From JBKECY01 sp047975025 (GTDB taxonomy: Bacteria > Bacillota > Clostridia > Lachnospirales > Lachnospiraceae): a stretch of 64,000 nt of DNA. The stretch lies in contig JBKECY010000003.1 of assembly GCA_047975025.1 (NCBI GenBank), positions 1 to 64,000 on the forward strand, read 5' to 3'. Below are positions 52,967-61,709 of the stretch, one piece after another. The notes below the pieces were generated by a model, which worked only from the letters and a program-made list of their open reading frames with translations, was not told the origin of the DNA and made no database searches. Made by a program: the position numbers and the translations under genes. Positions within the stretch are counted from its first letter, which is position 1. Each line of letters opens with the position of its first letter.

Positions 52967-53008
52967 CGTCCGCATCTAAAAGTACAAAGTGATAGGAGTT
53001 ATGCAGTT

Positions 53009-54373
53009 ATGTCAAAAATGCAAAAAACCACATTCTTTTGCAAAGAGTGCGGATACGAATCCCGCAAATGGATGGGGCAATGCCCTTCCTGTCATGAGTG
53101 GAACAGCTTTGTTGAAGAACCGGTCATTCAAAAAGGCAATAAAACTGTTAAATTGACGGCACAGGATACCAAGCCGGTAAACCTGCAGGACATAGATACA
53201 AAAGATGAAGCCCGGCTGACAAGCGGTATGGAAGAGATGAACCGGGTTCTTGGTGGCGGAATTGTACCGGGGTCACTTGTATTAGTCGGAGGAGATCCGG
53301 GGATAGGTAAGTCTACCCTTTTGCTGCAGGTCTGCCAAAATCTTTCTTTAAAAAACACACAGGTTCTGTATATTTCAGGTGAGGAATCTTTAAAACAAAT
53401 CAAACTGCGGGCGGAACGTATCGGAAGATTCGGGGATTCTCTGCTGCTTTTGTGCGAGACCGATGTGGATAAAATCGGAGAAATTATTGAGAAGGAATCC
53501 CCGCGAGTCGTTATTATTGACTCCATTCAGACCATGTTCCTTGAGGATGTGTCCTCTGCCCCCGGCAGTGTGGCACAGGTAAGAGAAGTGACAAATGCAC
53601 TCCTTAAAATTGCAAAGGGCCAGAACGTGACCATTTTTATTGTGGGTCATGTTACCAAGGAGGGGAATGTGGCAGGACCGCGCCTGCTTGAACATATGGT
53701 GGATACAGTCCTTTATTTCGAAGGAGACCGGCATGCTTCCTACCGCATATTGCGGGGCGTGAAAAATCGATTTGGTTCGACAAATGAAATCGGTGTCTTT
53801 GAAATGAGAGAAGCGGGGTTGGAAGAGGTGCAGAATCCATCCGAGTTTTTACTGAATGGGCGGCCCAAAGGAGCCTCCGGTTCTATTGTGACCTGCTCAA
53901 TGGAAGGTACCAGACCAATTCTGGTTGAAATTCAGGCGCTTGTATGTCCGACGAACTTTGCGATTCCGCGGCGCACAGCGGCAGGGACAGATACAAACAA
54001 AGTGAATCTTTTGATGGCAGTACTGGAAAAGAGGCTTGGGATCAATCTTTCTTCCTGTGATGCGTACGTTAATATTGCCGGTGGGATGAAGGTGATGGAG
54101 CCGGCGATTGACCTGGGCATTGTCATGGCACTTGTATCCAGTTATAAGGACAAGGAAGTCCCGGAAGACCTTCTGGTCTTTGGAGAGGTGGGGCTAAGCG
54201 GCGAAGTGCGTTCTGTAAGCATGGCGACACAAAGAGTGCAAGAGGCCAAGAAACTGGGATTCCACGTAGTCGCCCTGCCTAAAGCCAGCCGAAAAGCCGT
54301 AGCAAATATCTCTGATATAAAAATTATAGAGATTGAATCTATTCAGGATGCCATGTGTCTGATTGGACGCTGA
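53009..54373 (+). CDS. radA: DNA repair protein RadA
   Basis: 454 residues. N-terminal zinc finger CKECGYESRKWMGQCPSC. RecA-like core with Walker A GGDPGIGKST, then KNRFGSTNEIGVF (the RadA-specific KNRFG motif), and the C-terminal Lon-protease-like domain. It stimulates branch migration in recombinational repair. ATG 53009 is preceded by GATAGGAG. It is the last recognisably chromosomal housekeeping gene before the presumed mobile region. Confidence 0.97.
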   Translation: MSKMQKTTFFCKECGYESRKWMGQCPSCHEWNSFVEEPVIQKGNKTVKLTAQDTKPVNLQDIDTKDEARLTSGMEEMNRVLGGGIVPGSLVLVGGDPGIGKSTLLLQVCQNLSLKNTQVLYISGEESLKQIKLRAERIGRFGDSLLLLCETDVDKIGEIIEKESPRVVIIDSIQTMFLEDVSSAPGSVAQVREVTNALLKIAKGQNVTIFIVGHVTKEGNVAGPRLLEHMVDTVLYFEGDRHASYRILRGVKNRFGSTNEIGVFEMREAGLEEVQNPSEFLLNGRPKGASGSIVTCSMEGTRPILVEIQALVCPTNFAIPRRTAAGTDTNKVNLLMAVLEKRLGINLSSCDAYVNIAGGMKVMEPAIDLGIVMALVSSYKDKEVPEDLLVFGEVGLSGEVRSVSMATQRVQEAKKLGFHVVALPKASRKAVANISDIKIIEIESIQDAMCLIGR

Positions 54374-54485
54374 GATATTGTACAAATACTGTATGGAAAA
54401 TACGGCGTTTTTGCTCTATTGACCTTGCTTTTCCGGCATGGTAAAATAAAAACCCACCCTGAATAAAAAAAATATGGGGGATTGT

Positions 54486-54527
54486 AATATTAGGTTGAAC
54501 GTATTGTCCGACCTAATATTTTTTTTG
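54486..54527. terminator. Hairpin with T-run beyond radA
   Basis: AATATTAGGT (54486-54495) and ACCTAATATT (54511-54520), 10-bp perfect stem with a 15-nt loop, followed by eight T. It may terminate radA from 110 bp away. The rest of 54374-54802 is AT-rich; it contains two copies of AACGTTCGT (see repeat entry) and a short open frame I do not accept as a gene. Confidence 0.6.
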
Positions 54528-54566
54528 TGAAAAATCACGAATGAAAAGTTGAATAAAAAACGTTCG

Positions 54567-54602
54567 TGAACATTGAAAGCCGAATAGAATCAACGTTCGT
54601 AA
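54567..54602. repeat. Direct repeat of ACGTTCGT in the radA-downstream spacer
   Basis: Two near-identical 13-14 nt stretches, AACGTTCGTGAACATT and AACGTTCGTAACAAT, lie about 35 bp apart in an AT-rich spacer (approximately 54557-54608). They sit at the switch from housekeeping genes to surface and conjugation genes. They could be recombinase or regulator sites; no function is proven. A related GAACGTTC-like element occurs at 55735. Confidence 0.35.
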
Positions 54603-54802
54603 CAATTAGGAAGGTAAAAACCCCTGTAGGCGGCAAGAAGATCGGAAAAAGAAATAAAGATAAGAAAAAGCAATATATATATTATAACATTATAGAAAAA
54701 AATAAAAAAGAACAAAATCAGTACACCCACGCTGGAGAAAAAATATGATATAATAAAAACTGCAAAAATTGAAAAACGCACAAATTCAAGGGAGGGTGAA
54801 AT

Positions 54803-55693
54803 ATGAAGAGAGTGATGAGCAAAATTGTAATAGTGGCAGCCATTGTGTTCATGGGGATGGGAACAACAAGTATCAACGCTCAAGCGGCGGCAGCTGATCC
54901 GATTACACCGGTTTCGGTATATAGGGCATACAATGCAAATAACGGAGAGCACCTATTTACGCAAACCAGAGGAGAGTACGATAATCTTGTACGTGCCGGT
55001 TGGAAAGGTGAAGGAGTTGCCTATATACTTGATGCTGGCCGACAGACAGTTCAGGTACACAGATTATATAACAGAAACTCTGGAGAGCATGTGTATACAT
55101 CGACCTGGAGTGAAGTACAAAACTTAGTGGCGAATGGATGGAAGCATGAAGGTCTGGCATTTGCTACCGCAAGCCCAGGGAATGGATATGCTGTATACCG
55201 ACTTTACAATCGGAATGCCACAGGGCAGTTCGAAGCAGGGAGTCACCATTACACACAAAGTGCAGCCGAACGTGACCGGCTGGTCGCAGTTGGCTGGAAG
55301 TATGAGGGAGTAGCCTATTATGCAGTTAATCCTTCAGGAAAGCTTACCTGGGTGCCGGCAAGTAAGGGAAGTAAGAAATGGGTAGTTGATGTAGCTGCAC
55401 AGGCCGCTTGGGATGAACCAGTATATACGCAATGTAATCGCTTTTTGTGTAATGGATGTAATGCGGATTTAACTATTACTTTGGCGGATGGAGTTACTGT
55501 TGACTCAGAAAACACCATAGGAGCTATAGACAATCATTTATGTCCTAGTTTGCCACAAGAAGAAATCTATAGAGGAACAGCAGGGTATCATGGAGGAGTC
55601 ATTACACTTCAGACCGGCAATATAAATCATCCAGCCGTAGCTGAAAAAGGTCATTGGCAGACAACAGGAAAAAGAGCAGGGTACTGGTATTAA
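54803..55693 (+). CDS. Secreted DUF5648-repeat protein
   Basis: 296 residues. ATG 54803 has GGGAGGG 7 nt upstream. A signal peptide occupies about residues 1-30 (MKRVMSKIVIVAAIVFMGMG, with cleavage near AQA-AAA). Three DUF5648-like repeats follow (about residues 37-75, 84-122 and 130-175), each with the pattern YRxYNxNxGEHxxT...GWKxEGxAY. The C-terminal part holds four cysteines (CNRFLCNGC and a later HLC) and no membrane anchor. DUF5648 repeats are found in Gram-positive secreted proteins, sometimes near enzymes acting on the wall. It is first in the surface/conjugation block and has its own terminator. Confidence 0.85.
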   Translation: MKRVMSKIVIVAAIVFMGMGTTSINAQAAAADPITPVSVYRAYNANNGEHLFTQTRGEYDNLVRAGWKGEGVAYILDAGRQTVQVHRLYNRNSGEHVYTSTWSEVQNLVANGWKHEGLAFATASPGNGYAVYRLYNRNATGQFEAGSHHYTQSAAERDRLVAVGWKYEGVAYYAVNPSGKLTWVPASKGSKKWVVDVAAQAAWDEPVYTQCNRFLCNGCNADLTITLADGVTVDSENTIGAIDNHLCPSLPQEEIYRGTAGYHGGVITLQTGNINHPAVAEKGHWQTTGKRAGYWY

Positions 55694-55727
55694 ATAAATA
55701 GGATTACAATAGAATAGCAATACAAGG

Positions 55728-55768
55728 AAGAAACGAACGTTCATTTTGAGCAGTTCGTTTCTTTTTTG
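55728..55768 (+). terminator. Terminator of the DUF5648 gene
   Basis: GAAACGAAC ... GTTCGTTTC, 9-bp perfect stem with a 14-nt loop, followed by TTTTTTG. Confidence 0.85.
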
Positions 55769-55822
55769 TTTTATATAGATGATACCAATAAATATTGAGT
55801 GGAAATGGAGGGTCAAGTTAAG

Positions 55823-58800
55823 ATGATTAGAACAACAGTACAACTAAAAAGGGTTCTATCTTTATTCCTGGCGTTTTTGCTTCTTTGTACGGGAGTACTC
55901 GGGACGTTTAGCGTTCATGCTGATGCACTCCCGCAAAGTGCAACTGAGACGGTGGAAGAAGCAACCCCACCTACAGAGGACATGGCAGAAGAACCTACAG
56001 TAGAAGTAAGCCCAGAGGAAACACCGGAGATAACGGTAGAAGTAACCCCAGAAGAAACACCAGGTGAAACCTTAGAGGAAACACCGATAGTGTCACCAGA
56101 GGAGGCGCCAAATATTACCCCGAAAGAAACACCAGCGGAAACTCCTGAAGCAACCCCTACGGAAACCCCAGAGGCAGTGGCATCAGAAGAAACACCTAGT
56201 GTAATAGCAGCCGCGGATGTTCCCATGATCATGGGGGCATTAAGTAACAATCCGCAGGTAGGAGATACTGCGACCGGCCGAGGAACTATTTACTTTAATG
56301 GAGCAGATCCACACGCATCTGGAACGTTTACAGTAGTCTTTACAAATGGAGACTTTGGAGGCTTAACCGGATACAACTTCATTTGTATAGATCCGGGAGC
56401 TGCGAATCCTGGAACGAATGAAGATAGCCGGTACGGCAATTATTCAGCCGTGGCCACAGCCGTTGATCCTGGATCTGGAAAGGTCACCTGGACAGTTACC
56501 GTTACGCCAGATGCAGTTGCATCCAACTATCAAAGAATTCAGTTGACTGGATTCCAGACAGACTATAACCCTAACGGGCTGCTGCGTGTCTACAAGGTGG
56601 ATAATGAAAGCAGCCGGATTCCAACAGGAGCTGCCATCGGAGTTTACAGTGATATCGGATGTACAAACTTGATACATACGATGTCAACGGATAATAACGG
56701 TCAGGCTGACTGGGTAACAACTGCGGGAGTGTACTATCTAAAAGAGATTACCGCTCCTTCAGGTTACGAGCTTAGTACCCAAGTCTATGGAGTCAAGGTC
56801 TTCCCAGGTCAAACTAGTGAGTATCAAGAAGGAGGCTGGTACAACACAATCAACTATGTAAATATTCCAAAAGAGCAGAACGGAAAGTTGAAGCTTAAAA
56901 AAGTGTCAGCAAATCCTAGTATCTCTAATGGCAACAGCTGCTATTCCCTGGCTGGGGCTGTATACGGAGTCTACACAACTAAGAGTGGTAACACTGTATC
57001 TGGAAAAGTAGGGAATCTGACAACAACAGCGAGTGGTGTCAGTAATACAGTCACTTTAGAAACAGGTACATACTATGTAAAAGAAACAAAGGCTGCTAAA
57101 GGTTATGCTCTAAATGATACAGTGTATACTGTGACAGTTACGGAAGGTAACACTACATTTCTCGGGGAGAATGGTAGTGTAAACGATATGCCCCAGCATG
57201 ATCCGTTAAGTATTATTCTGCGAAAAAGAAATGGAGATACCAACATTGGACTGGCTGGTGCAAGGTTTACGGTTAGATACTATGATGTACAAATGAGTAC
57301 TGACCCAGCTAAAAGTGGTCATAGTGCAGAACGAACATGGGTGTTTGAAACTGATTCAAACGGAAGAATTTTATTTCAAAGCGCAACTAAAATAAGTGGA
57401 GATGATTTTTACTATGTAGATGGTGTTCGTACTATGCCGACTGGAACTGTGACATTACAAGAAACAAGTGCACCTACAGGCTTCCTTTTGAACAGTACGG
57501 TTTATGTAGTACAGATCACTTCTGAAGGTAGTGGGGAAATCATTGATACATATGATGATCCGATTATCCCAAATACTCCGAAAAAAGGCGATGTCCAGAT
57601 AGAAAAACTTGACTCCGAGCTTTCAACTGAAGGACTTACCGGAGTACAAGGTGATGCAACACTTGTAGGTGTCCAGTTTGCTATCGTAAACAAGAACAGT
57701 TATGCGGTAAACGTTGGAGGAACCAATTATGGCAAGGATCAGGAAGTGATCCGCATTGCAACTGTAAAATCCGGAGATAAGTATATTGCAAAAACAACCG
57801 GAAAAACGCTGGCTGCAGGTGACTACACAATCCAGGAAGTTGCGACATCTTCCGGCTACATTTTGACAGATGGCACAGCACGTGCTTTTACAATCACAGA
57901 TGATGGTCAAGTGCAAAAGCTTGCTACGGATGGAACGGCACTATCGGTCTTTAATGATGTGATCCGAGGTGGAGTAGAAGTACAAAAGGTCGATGTGGAA
58001 ACTGGCACGACTCCCCAGGGTGCAGCCACTTTGGAAGGCGCGGAGATTACCATTACAAATAATAGTGCGAATGCCGTACTTGTAGAAGGAACTTTGTATC
58101 AGCCGGGAGAAGTCGTAAAGACTTTGATTACAGATATAAACGGTCATGCAGCCACTGCAAATGACCTGCTTCCGTTTGGCCGATATAAAGCCAAAGAAGT
58201 AAAAGCTCCACTTGGTTACAATCAGACGGGTAATTATTTGGAGCAGGAATTTACCATATCTGAAGCTGGAGTGATGGTTTCTCTTGCGCACAACATTGAA
58301 AACGATCTGATCAAAGGTGATGTGCAGATCGTTAAATACAAGGAAGACGGAAGTCTAAACGATATTAAAGTGCCTCTGGAGGGTATTGACTTTGTGTTCA
58401 CTTCGGATACAACAGGGCAGGAGTACCGGATCACGACAGATGAAAACGGATATGGCACAACACTTTCCCTTGGGAATCCGACTGGTGGAAACCTGCCATT
58501 TGATACCTATACCATGACGGAAGAGAATACGCCCTCTAATCTGGCCCCAATCGCACCACAAAAAGTGACGATAGATACTCAGGGCAAGACATTGTACTTT
58601 ATTATCCGCAACGATGCGATTACCTCACCGGTAAAGGTCGTTAAAAAGGATGCGACAACAGGTAAGGTCATTGCTGCTGCAGGTGCAAAATTCCAGGTAC
58701 TGGACAAAGATAAAAAGGTCATTTCTATGGTGGCAACACATTATCCGAAGACAGTGACAATAGATACCTTTGAGACAGATGAAACGGGTAGCTTTGTTAT

Positions 58801-60226
58801 GCCAGAGCTGTTGGAAGTAGGAACGTACTACTTACGTGAGCTAAAGGCCCCAATAGGTTATCTGCTAACTGGCGAGGATCTAAAGTTCGAGATTACCGAA
58901 GGGCATGACTGGGAAGAACCGATCACGGTCACATTTACTGACGCACCGGCCATGGGCGCTGTTGAAATCTTAAAATACGATAAAGAAAAAAATCCAGGTG
59001 ATGCCGGGTATGAGCTGGCCGGAGCTGAGTTTACACTGACGGCTGCGGAGGATATCAAAACACCTGACGGAACAGTCAGAGCAAAAGCTGGTACAATTGT
59101 CGATACACTTGTTACCGGAAAGGATGGCCGGGATCGAAGTATTGATGTGTACTTAGGAAAGTACATTCTGACTGAGACGAAAAGTCCAAACGGATACAAG
59201 CTTGATACGACACCTATTACAGTAGAAGTGATCTATGGCGGTCAGGATGCGCCTGTTGTTCTTAAGACAGTAGAGATACCGAACCGGCCGGATCGTGAGA
59301 TCCAGATCCACACTACAGCAACTAACCTTGAGGGTGGTAAATATATTGACGCTGCTAAAGATGTAACGATTGTGGATACAGTGACACTCGATGGGTTAGA
59401 AAAAGGAGTAACGTATAAACTCTCTGGTTGGGAGATGGTGCGTGATGAGGGTGCCAAGCTCATTGTTGATGGACAGGAAGTGACAGGTGAAATTACGTTT
59501 ACAGCGACTGACATCCACATGGAGGTGCAGCTAATATTTACATTTGATGCAAGTGCCTTATCTGGTGGCAAGCAGTTGGTTACGTTCGAGGAACTGTATG
59601 ACCTTACCAATCCCGATGAACCTGAAAAGGTGGCCGCGCATAAAGATATTAATGACGAAGGTCAGATGGTCACAATTAAGAAGAAAGGAGAGATCCGCAC
59701 GATTACTGGTAAGAACTTCAGAAGCGGTGGAACAGTAAGAACGACAAGAAATGCTGCGCGTACAGGTGATGTTACAAATGCTGGGCTATATGCCGCGCTT
59801 GCAAGCAGTGCCCTGCTTATGATGTTGGGAGCAGCTGCACTCCTGAATACGCAGCGTAGAAAGTGTATAGCAATTGAAGACACGACAGAAAGCGTTGATG
59901 CTAAGAAAGGGAAAAAGTCCAAAAAGAAAAACCATACATTTTTCTTTTTATCGCTCATAGCCACATTGTTGGCTGGAAGTATGGCTGCTGTAGGGAGCCA
60001 GACGGTACAGGCTGCTAAAAAGATAACACCGGCAACCACAAAGACATATGAAAGCAGTTACACAAAATCCTATACATTTGAAAGCAGCGATAAAAATAAA
60101 AAAGCTGTTGAGGAATTTCCAGCAGCTGAGGTGTACGGGGATCAGGAGTTTGCCCGATCGGAGGTCACCTATAAGGTACTAAAAGAAGAGCCGGTATTAA
60201 AGGAGGAAATCGTAAAAAAAAAGTAA
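55823..60226 (+). CDS. Cna-B/VaFE repeat surface adhesin, running on into a second secreted domain
   Basis: 1467 residues from ATG 55823, with GGAGGG 11 nt upstream. In order: a signal peptide (about 1-32, ending VHADA); a Pro/Glu/Thr-rich stalk with TPEET-like units (about 40-140); then eight Cna-B-type beta domains, each opening with a K-rich strand such as VQIEKLD, VEVQKVD or VKVVKKD and carrying the isopeptide Lys and Glu pattern; then a VaFE-type domain (about 1170-1280, ending LVTFEELYD). The sortase-like motif AARTGD is at about 1310-1315, followed by a membrane helix and RRK. Normally such proteins end there. Here the same frame continues through a Lys-rich stretch, a second hydrophobic helix ending VQA at about 1373-1397, and a further 70 residues, stopping at the A-run at 60214. 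Confidence 0.85.
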   Translation: MIRTTVQLKRVLSLFLAFLLLCTGVLGTFSVHADALPQSATETVEEATPPTEDMAEEPTVEVSPEETPEITVEVTPEETPGETLEETPIVSPEEAPNITPKETPAETPEATPTETPEAVASEETPSVIAAADVPMIMGALSNNPQVGDTATGRGTIYFNGADPHASGTFTVVFTNGDFGGLTGYNFICIDPGAANPGTNEDSRYGNYSAVATAVDPGSGKVTWTVTVTPDAVASNYQRIQLTGFQTDYNPNGLLRVYKVDNESSRIPTGAAIGVYSDIGCTNLIHTMSTDNNGQADWVTTAGVYYLKEITAPSGYELSTQVYGVKVFPGQTSEYQEGGWYNTINYVNIPKEQNGKLKLKKVSANPSISNGNSCYSLAGAVYGVYTTKSGNTVSGKVGNLTTTASGVSNTVTLETGTYYVKETKAAKGYALNDTVYTVTVTEGNTTFLGENGSVNDMPQHDPLSIILRKRNGDTNIGLAGARFTVRYYDVQMSTDPAKSGHSAERTWVFETDSNGRILFQSATKISGDDFYYVDGVRTMPTGTVTLQETSAPTGFLLNSTVYVVQITSEGSGEIIDTYDDPIIPNTPKKGDVQIEKLDSELSTEGLTGVQGDATLVGVQFAIVNKNSYAVNVGGTNYGKDQEVIRIATVKSGDKYIAKTTGKTLAAGDYTIQEVATSSGYILTDGTARAFTITDDGQVQKLATDGTALSVFNDVIRGGVEVQKVDVETGTTPQGAATLEGAEITITNNSANAVLVEGTLYQPGEVVKTLITDINGHAATANDLLPFGRYKAKEVKAPLGYNQTGNYLEQEFTISEAGVMVSLAHNIENDLIKGDVQIVKYKEDGSLNDIKVPLEGIDFVFTSDTTGQEYRITTDENGYGTTLSLGNPTGGNLPFDTYTMTEENTPSNLAPIAPQKVTIDTQGKTLYFIIRNDAITSPVKVVKKDATTGKVIAAAGAKFQVLDKDKKVISMVATHYPKTVTIDTFETDETGSFVMPELLEVGTYYLRELKAPIGYLLTGEDLKFEITEGHDWEEPITVTFTDAPAMGAVEILKYDKEKNPGDAGYELAGAEFTLTAAEDIKTPDGTVRAKAGTIVDTLVTGKDGRDRSIDVYLGKYILTETKSPNGYKLDTTPITVEVIYGGQDAPVVLKTVEIPNRPDREIQIHTTATNLEGGKYIDAAKDVTIVDTVTLDGLEKGVTYKLSGWEMVRDEGAKLIVDGQEVTGEITFTATDIHMEVQLIFTFDASALSGGKQLVTFEELYDLTNPDEPEKVAAHKDINDEGQMVTIKKKGEIRTITGKNFRSGGTVRTTRNAARTGDVTNAGLYAALASSALLMMLGAAALLNTQRRKCIAIEDTTESVDAKKGKKSKKKNHTFFFLSLIATLLAGSMAAVGSQTVQAAKKITPATTKTYESSYTKSYTFESSDKNKKAVEEFPAAEVYGDQEFARSEVTYKVLKEEPVLKEEIVKKK
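60201..60223 (+). promoter_or_regulatory. Candidate -1 frameshift signal (dnaX-like)
   Basis: AGGAGG at 60201-60206, then 10 nt, then the heptamer A-AAA-AAG at 60217-60223, the last A of a run of nine A being at 60222. In E. coli dnaX an AGGGAG site lies 10 nt before the same A-AAA-AAG. A shift back by one base here bypasses the TAA at 60224 and continues into the frame 60226-61083. No strong hairpin after the run has been shown by me. Confidence 0.45.
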
Positions 60227-60237
60227 CGAGCGACTTT

Positions 60238-61083
60238 GTGACGGATGGGGCTGATTTTCCATATACCCTGACCGAAGATGGTATGACATACCATTTGATC
60301 AACAAAGCCGTGATACAAGATGCCGAAGGTAGCCCTGTTACGGGCTACACAGATTATAGCTACCCGGTAGACAGTACAAGTGTACCGCAGACAAAAGAAG
60401 TAAGCATTACAAGCACAGTTACGGGGCAGCCAACCATGGTCACATGCCAGCTTACAGGCGTGACAATCTTGCCGGATACCGCATGGACAGATACGAACAT
60501 TGATATACAGTTCGTTTCCTATGATGCAGATCTGTTCGTGTGGGGGAATATCGAGGTACAAAAAAATGATTCAATTCCACTTCTGCCGGAGCATGAGGCA
60601 ACGCTTTTAGCATCCGTGGGAGCTGGTACGGAAGAGTACCAGGTAACAGACATCAGGTGGAGCAGCGAGCCGTATCAGGATGCGGACGGAACATGGCTAA
60701 GAGATGCGGTAGCAGATGTACAAAGAAAGCTTCAGTTCTATAGAGCGACCTATGCAGGATCCTTGCAAGAAGGGAAGCGATATGAACTTACCTACGAGGC
60801 CGTACAGGAAGTACCGACCGGAAAAGCCACCTATACCATACAGGCGGAAGCTTCTTACACCTTAGTAGAGCAGCCCACACAAGCTCCTGCACCGGTTCAA
60901 AACAAAATGACAGTCGTTCAAAAGATTTTAACGACTGTAGCGATTGTTCTATTGGCAGTCGTTGTGGTGTTGGTTCTTTGGCTGTTGGCCGAGAAAAAGA
61001 AAGTACGAGGTAAAGATGGAAGTGGAAACATTGATCACATGCTGGGGCATACATCCAAGCGAAATAAGAAAATGCGTAGATAA
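60238..61083 (+). CDS. Continuation of the second secreted protein, with membrane anchor (-1 frame)
   Basis: The frame is open from 60175. The first usual start is GTG 60238, 31 nt from the AGGAGG, too far for efficient initiation. If joined by a -1 shift at the A-run, the product reads on as ...VTSDFVTDGADFPYTLTEDG. It continues with beta-rich segments (VTCQLTGVTILPDTAW and YEAVQEVPTGKATY) and ends with one membrane helix, ILTTVAIVLLAVVVVLVLWL, then a basic tail. It begins without a signal peptide; the signal-like helix and the first part of the protein are in the preceding frame. The match between both halves points to one gene split by a shift, real or due to sequence error. Confidence 0.55.
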   Translation: MTDGADFPYTLTEDGMTYHLINKAVIQDAEGSPVTGYTDYSYPVDSTSVPQTKEVSITSTVTGQPTMVTCQLTGVTILPDTAWTDTNIDIQFVSYDADLFVWGNIEVQKNDSIPLLPEHEATLLASVGAGTEEYQVTDIRWSSEPYQDADGTWLRDAVADVQRKLQFYRATYAGSLQEGKRYELTYEAVQEVPTGKATYTIQAEASYTLVEQPTQAPAPVQNKMTVVQKILTTVAIVLLAVVVVLVLWLLAEKKKVRGKDGSGNIDHMLGHTSKRNKKMRR

Positions 61084-61243
61084 GTCTCCACTTGGAAAAA
61101 ATGACGTGGAATCCCAGAATCATGAAGCTGTTTATCTCTGCCCGATGTGCCGGGTGGAGGTGGCAGATCTAACGATTTCACCGGAAGGGATTCATGGACA
61201 GGGCAGCTGCCATAACTGTGGGCAGTCGCTTTTATGGCAGTAA
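61016..61243 (+). CDS. Small zinc-ribbon protein
   Basis: 75 residues from ATG 61016, with GAGGTAAAG immediately upstream, overlapping the end of the preceding frame by 68 bp. Two Cys pairs, LCPMCRVEV and SCHNCGQSL, form a zinc ribbon; further Cys residues lie near the start. It has no membrane segment. Similar ribbon proteins accompany conjugation genes in clostridial elements. Function unknown. Confidence 0.65.
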   Translation: MEVETLITCWGIHPSEIRKCVDKSPLGKNDVESQNHEAVYLCPMCRVEVADLTISPEGIHGQGSCHNCGQSLLWQ

Positions 61244-61284
61244 GCAAAAAACTGTAGGAACAAGCAAATTTTAGGAGGATACAT

Positions 61285-61566
61285 ATGAAGTATATAGAGA
61301 GAATAGACTATATTGTGGCACAAGGAACCGGAGGTGGCTTTGGCGCATTGATGAATGGTATTAAGGGCTGGGCACTGGACAATTTAATACCGATTGCAGT
61401 GACTGCGATTTCTGTTGTCATTATGATGATCGGATTTTCGTTTTTTCTAGGTAGAAAAGGCAGAGAGTGGGGAAAAGAACAGATTTTGTGGACGATTGCC
61501 GGGGCTGCTTTTATCTATACATCAACACAAATAGCAACCTCTGTAGCAGCAGCGTTTGGATTTTAA
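61285..61566 (+). CDS. Two-helix membrane protein, VirB2/TrbC pilin-like
   Basis: 93 residues. ATG 61285 has TAGGAGGATA upstream. Two membrane helices: LIPIAVTAISVVIMMIGFSF (about 35-55) and WTIAGAAFIYTSTQIATSVA (about 69-89), with a glycine-rich N-terminal segment GTGGGFGALMNG. The layout resembles the small pilin-type subunits (VirB2/TrbC or Maff2-like) found next to coupling proteins in Gram-positive conjugative elements. There is no clear cleavable signal peptide. The coupling-protein gene follows after a hairpin at 61620. Confidence 0.6.
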   Translation: MKYIERIDYIVAQGTGGGFGALMNGIKGWALDNLIPIAVTAISVVIMMIGFSFFLGRKGREWGKEQILWTIAGAAFIYTSTQIATSVAAAFGF

Positions 61567-61619
61567 ATATTACATAGTTAATTAAGAACATCAGAAGAGA
61601 AAAAAGCGTAGCTAGGATC

Positions 61620-61649
61620 CCCCTTCAGCTAGGAAATAATCTGAAGGGG
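61620..61649 (+). repeat. Hairpin between pilin-like gene and coupling-protein gene
   Basis: CCCCTTCAG (61620-61628) and CTGAAGGGG (61641-61649), 9-bp perfect stem and 12-nt loop, not followed by T. The element AGCTAGGA also occurs twice (near 61610 and 61628). It could be an attenuator, an mRNA-stabilising structure or a DNA-protein site. Confidence 0.4.
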
Positions 61650-61709
61650 AGAATAAAGAGGATTCATAAACTTATATGTACAATACTTGAGAAGGAGGGG
61701 AGAGACCCT

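Noticed and set aside
54566..54748. 60-residue open frame starting GTG in the radA-downstream spacer
   Set aside because: Low-complexity Lys/Asn/Tyr composition, no ribosome site, and it covers the AACGTTCGT repeat; it reads as AT-rich spacer.
55930..56215. Short repeats considered as a CRISPR array
   Set aside because: They are in-frame codons of a Pro/Glu/Thr stalk, with irregular spacing and no unique spacers.
55915..56250. 111-residue minus-strand frame rich in Ser/Gly/Val within the adhesin
   Set aside because: It is the shadow of the TPEET repeat DNA read on the other strand.
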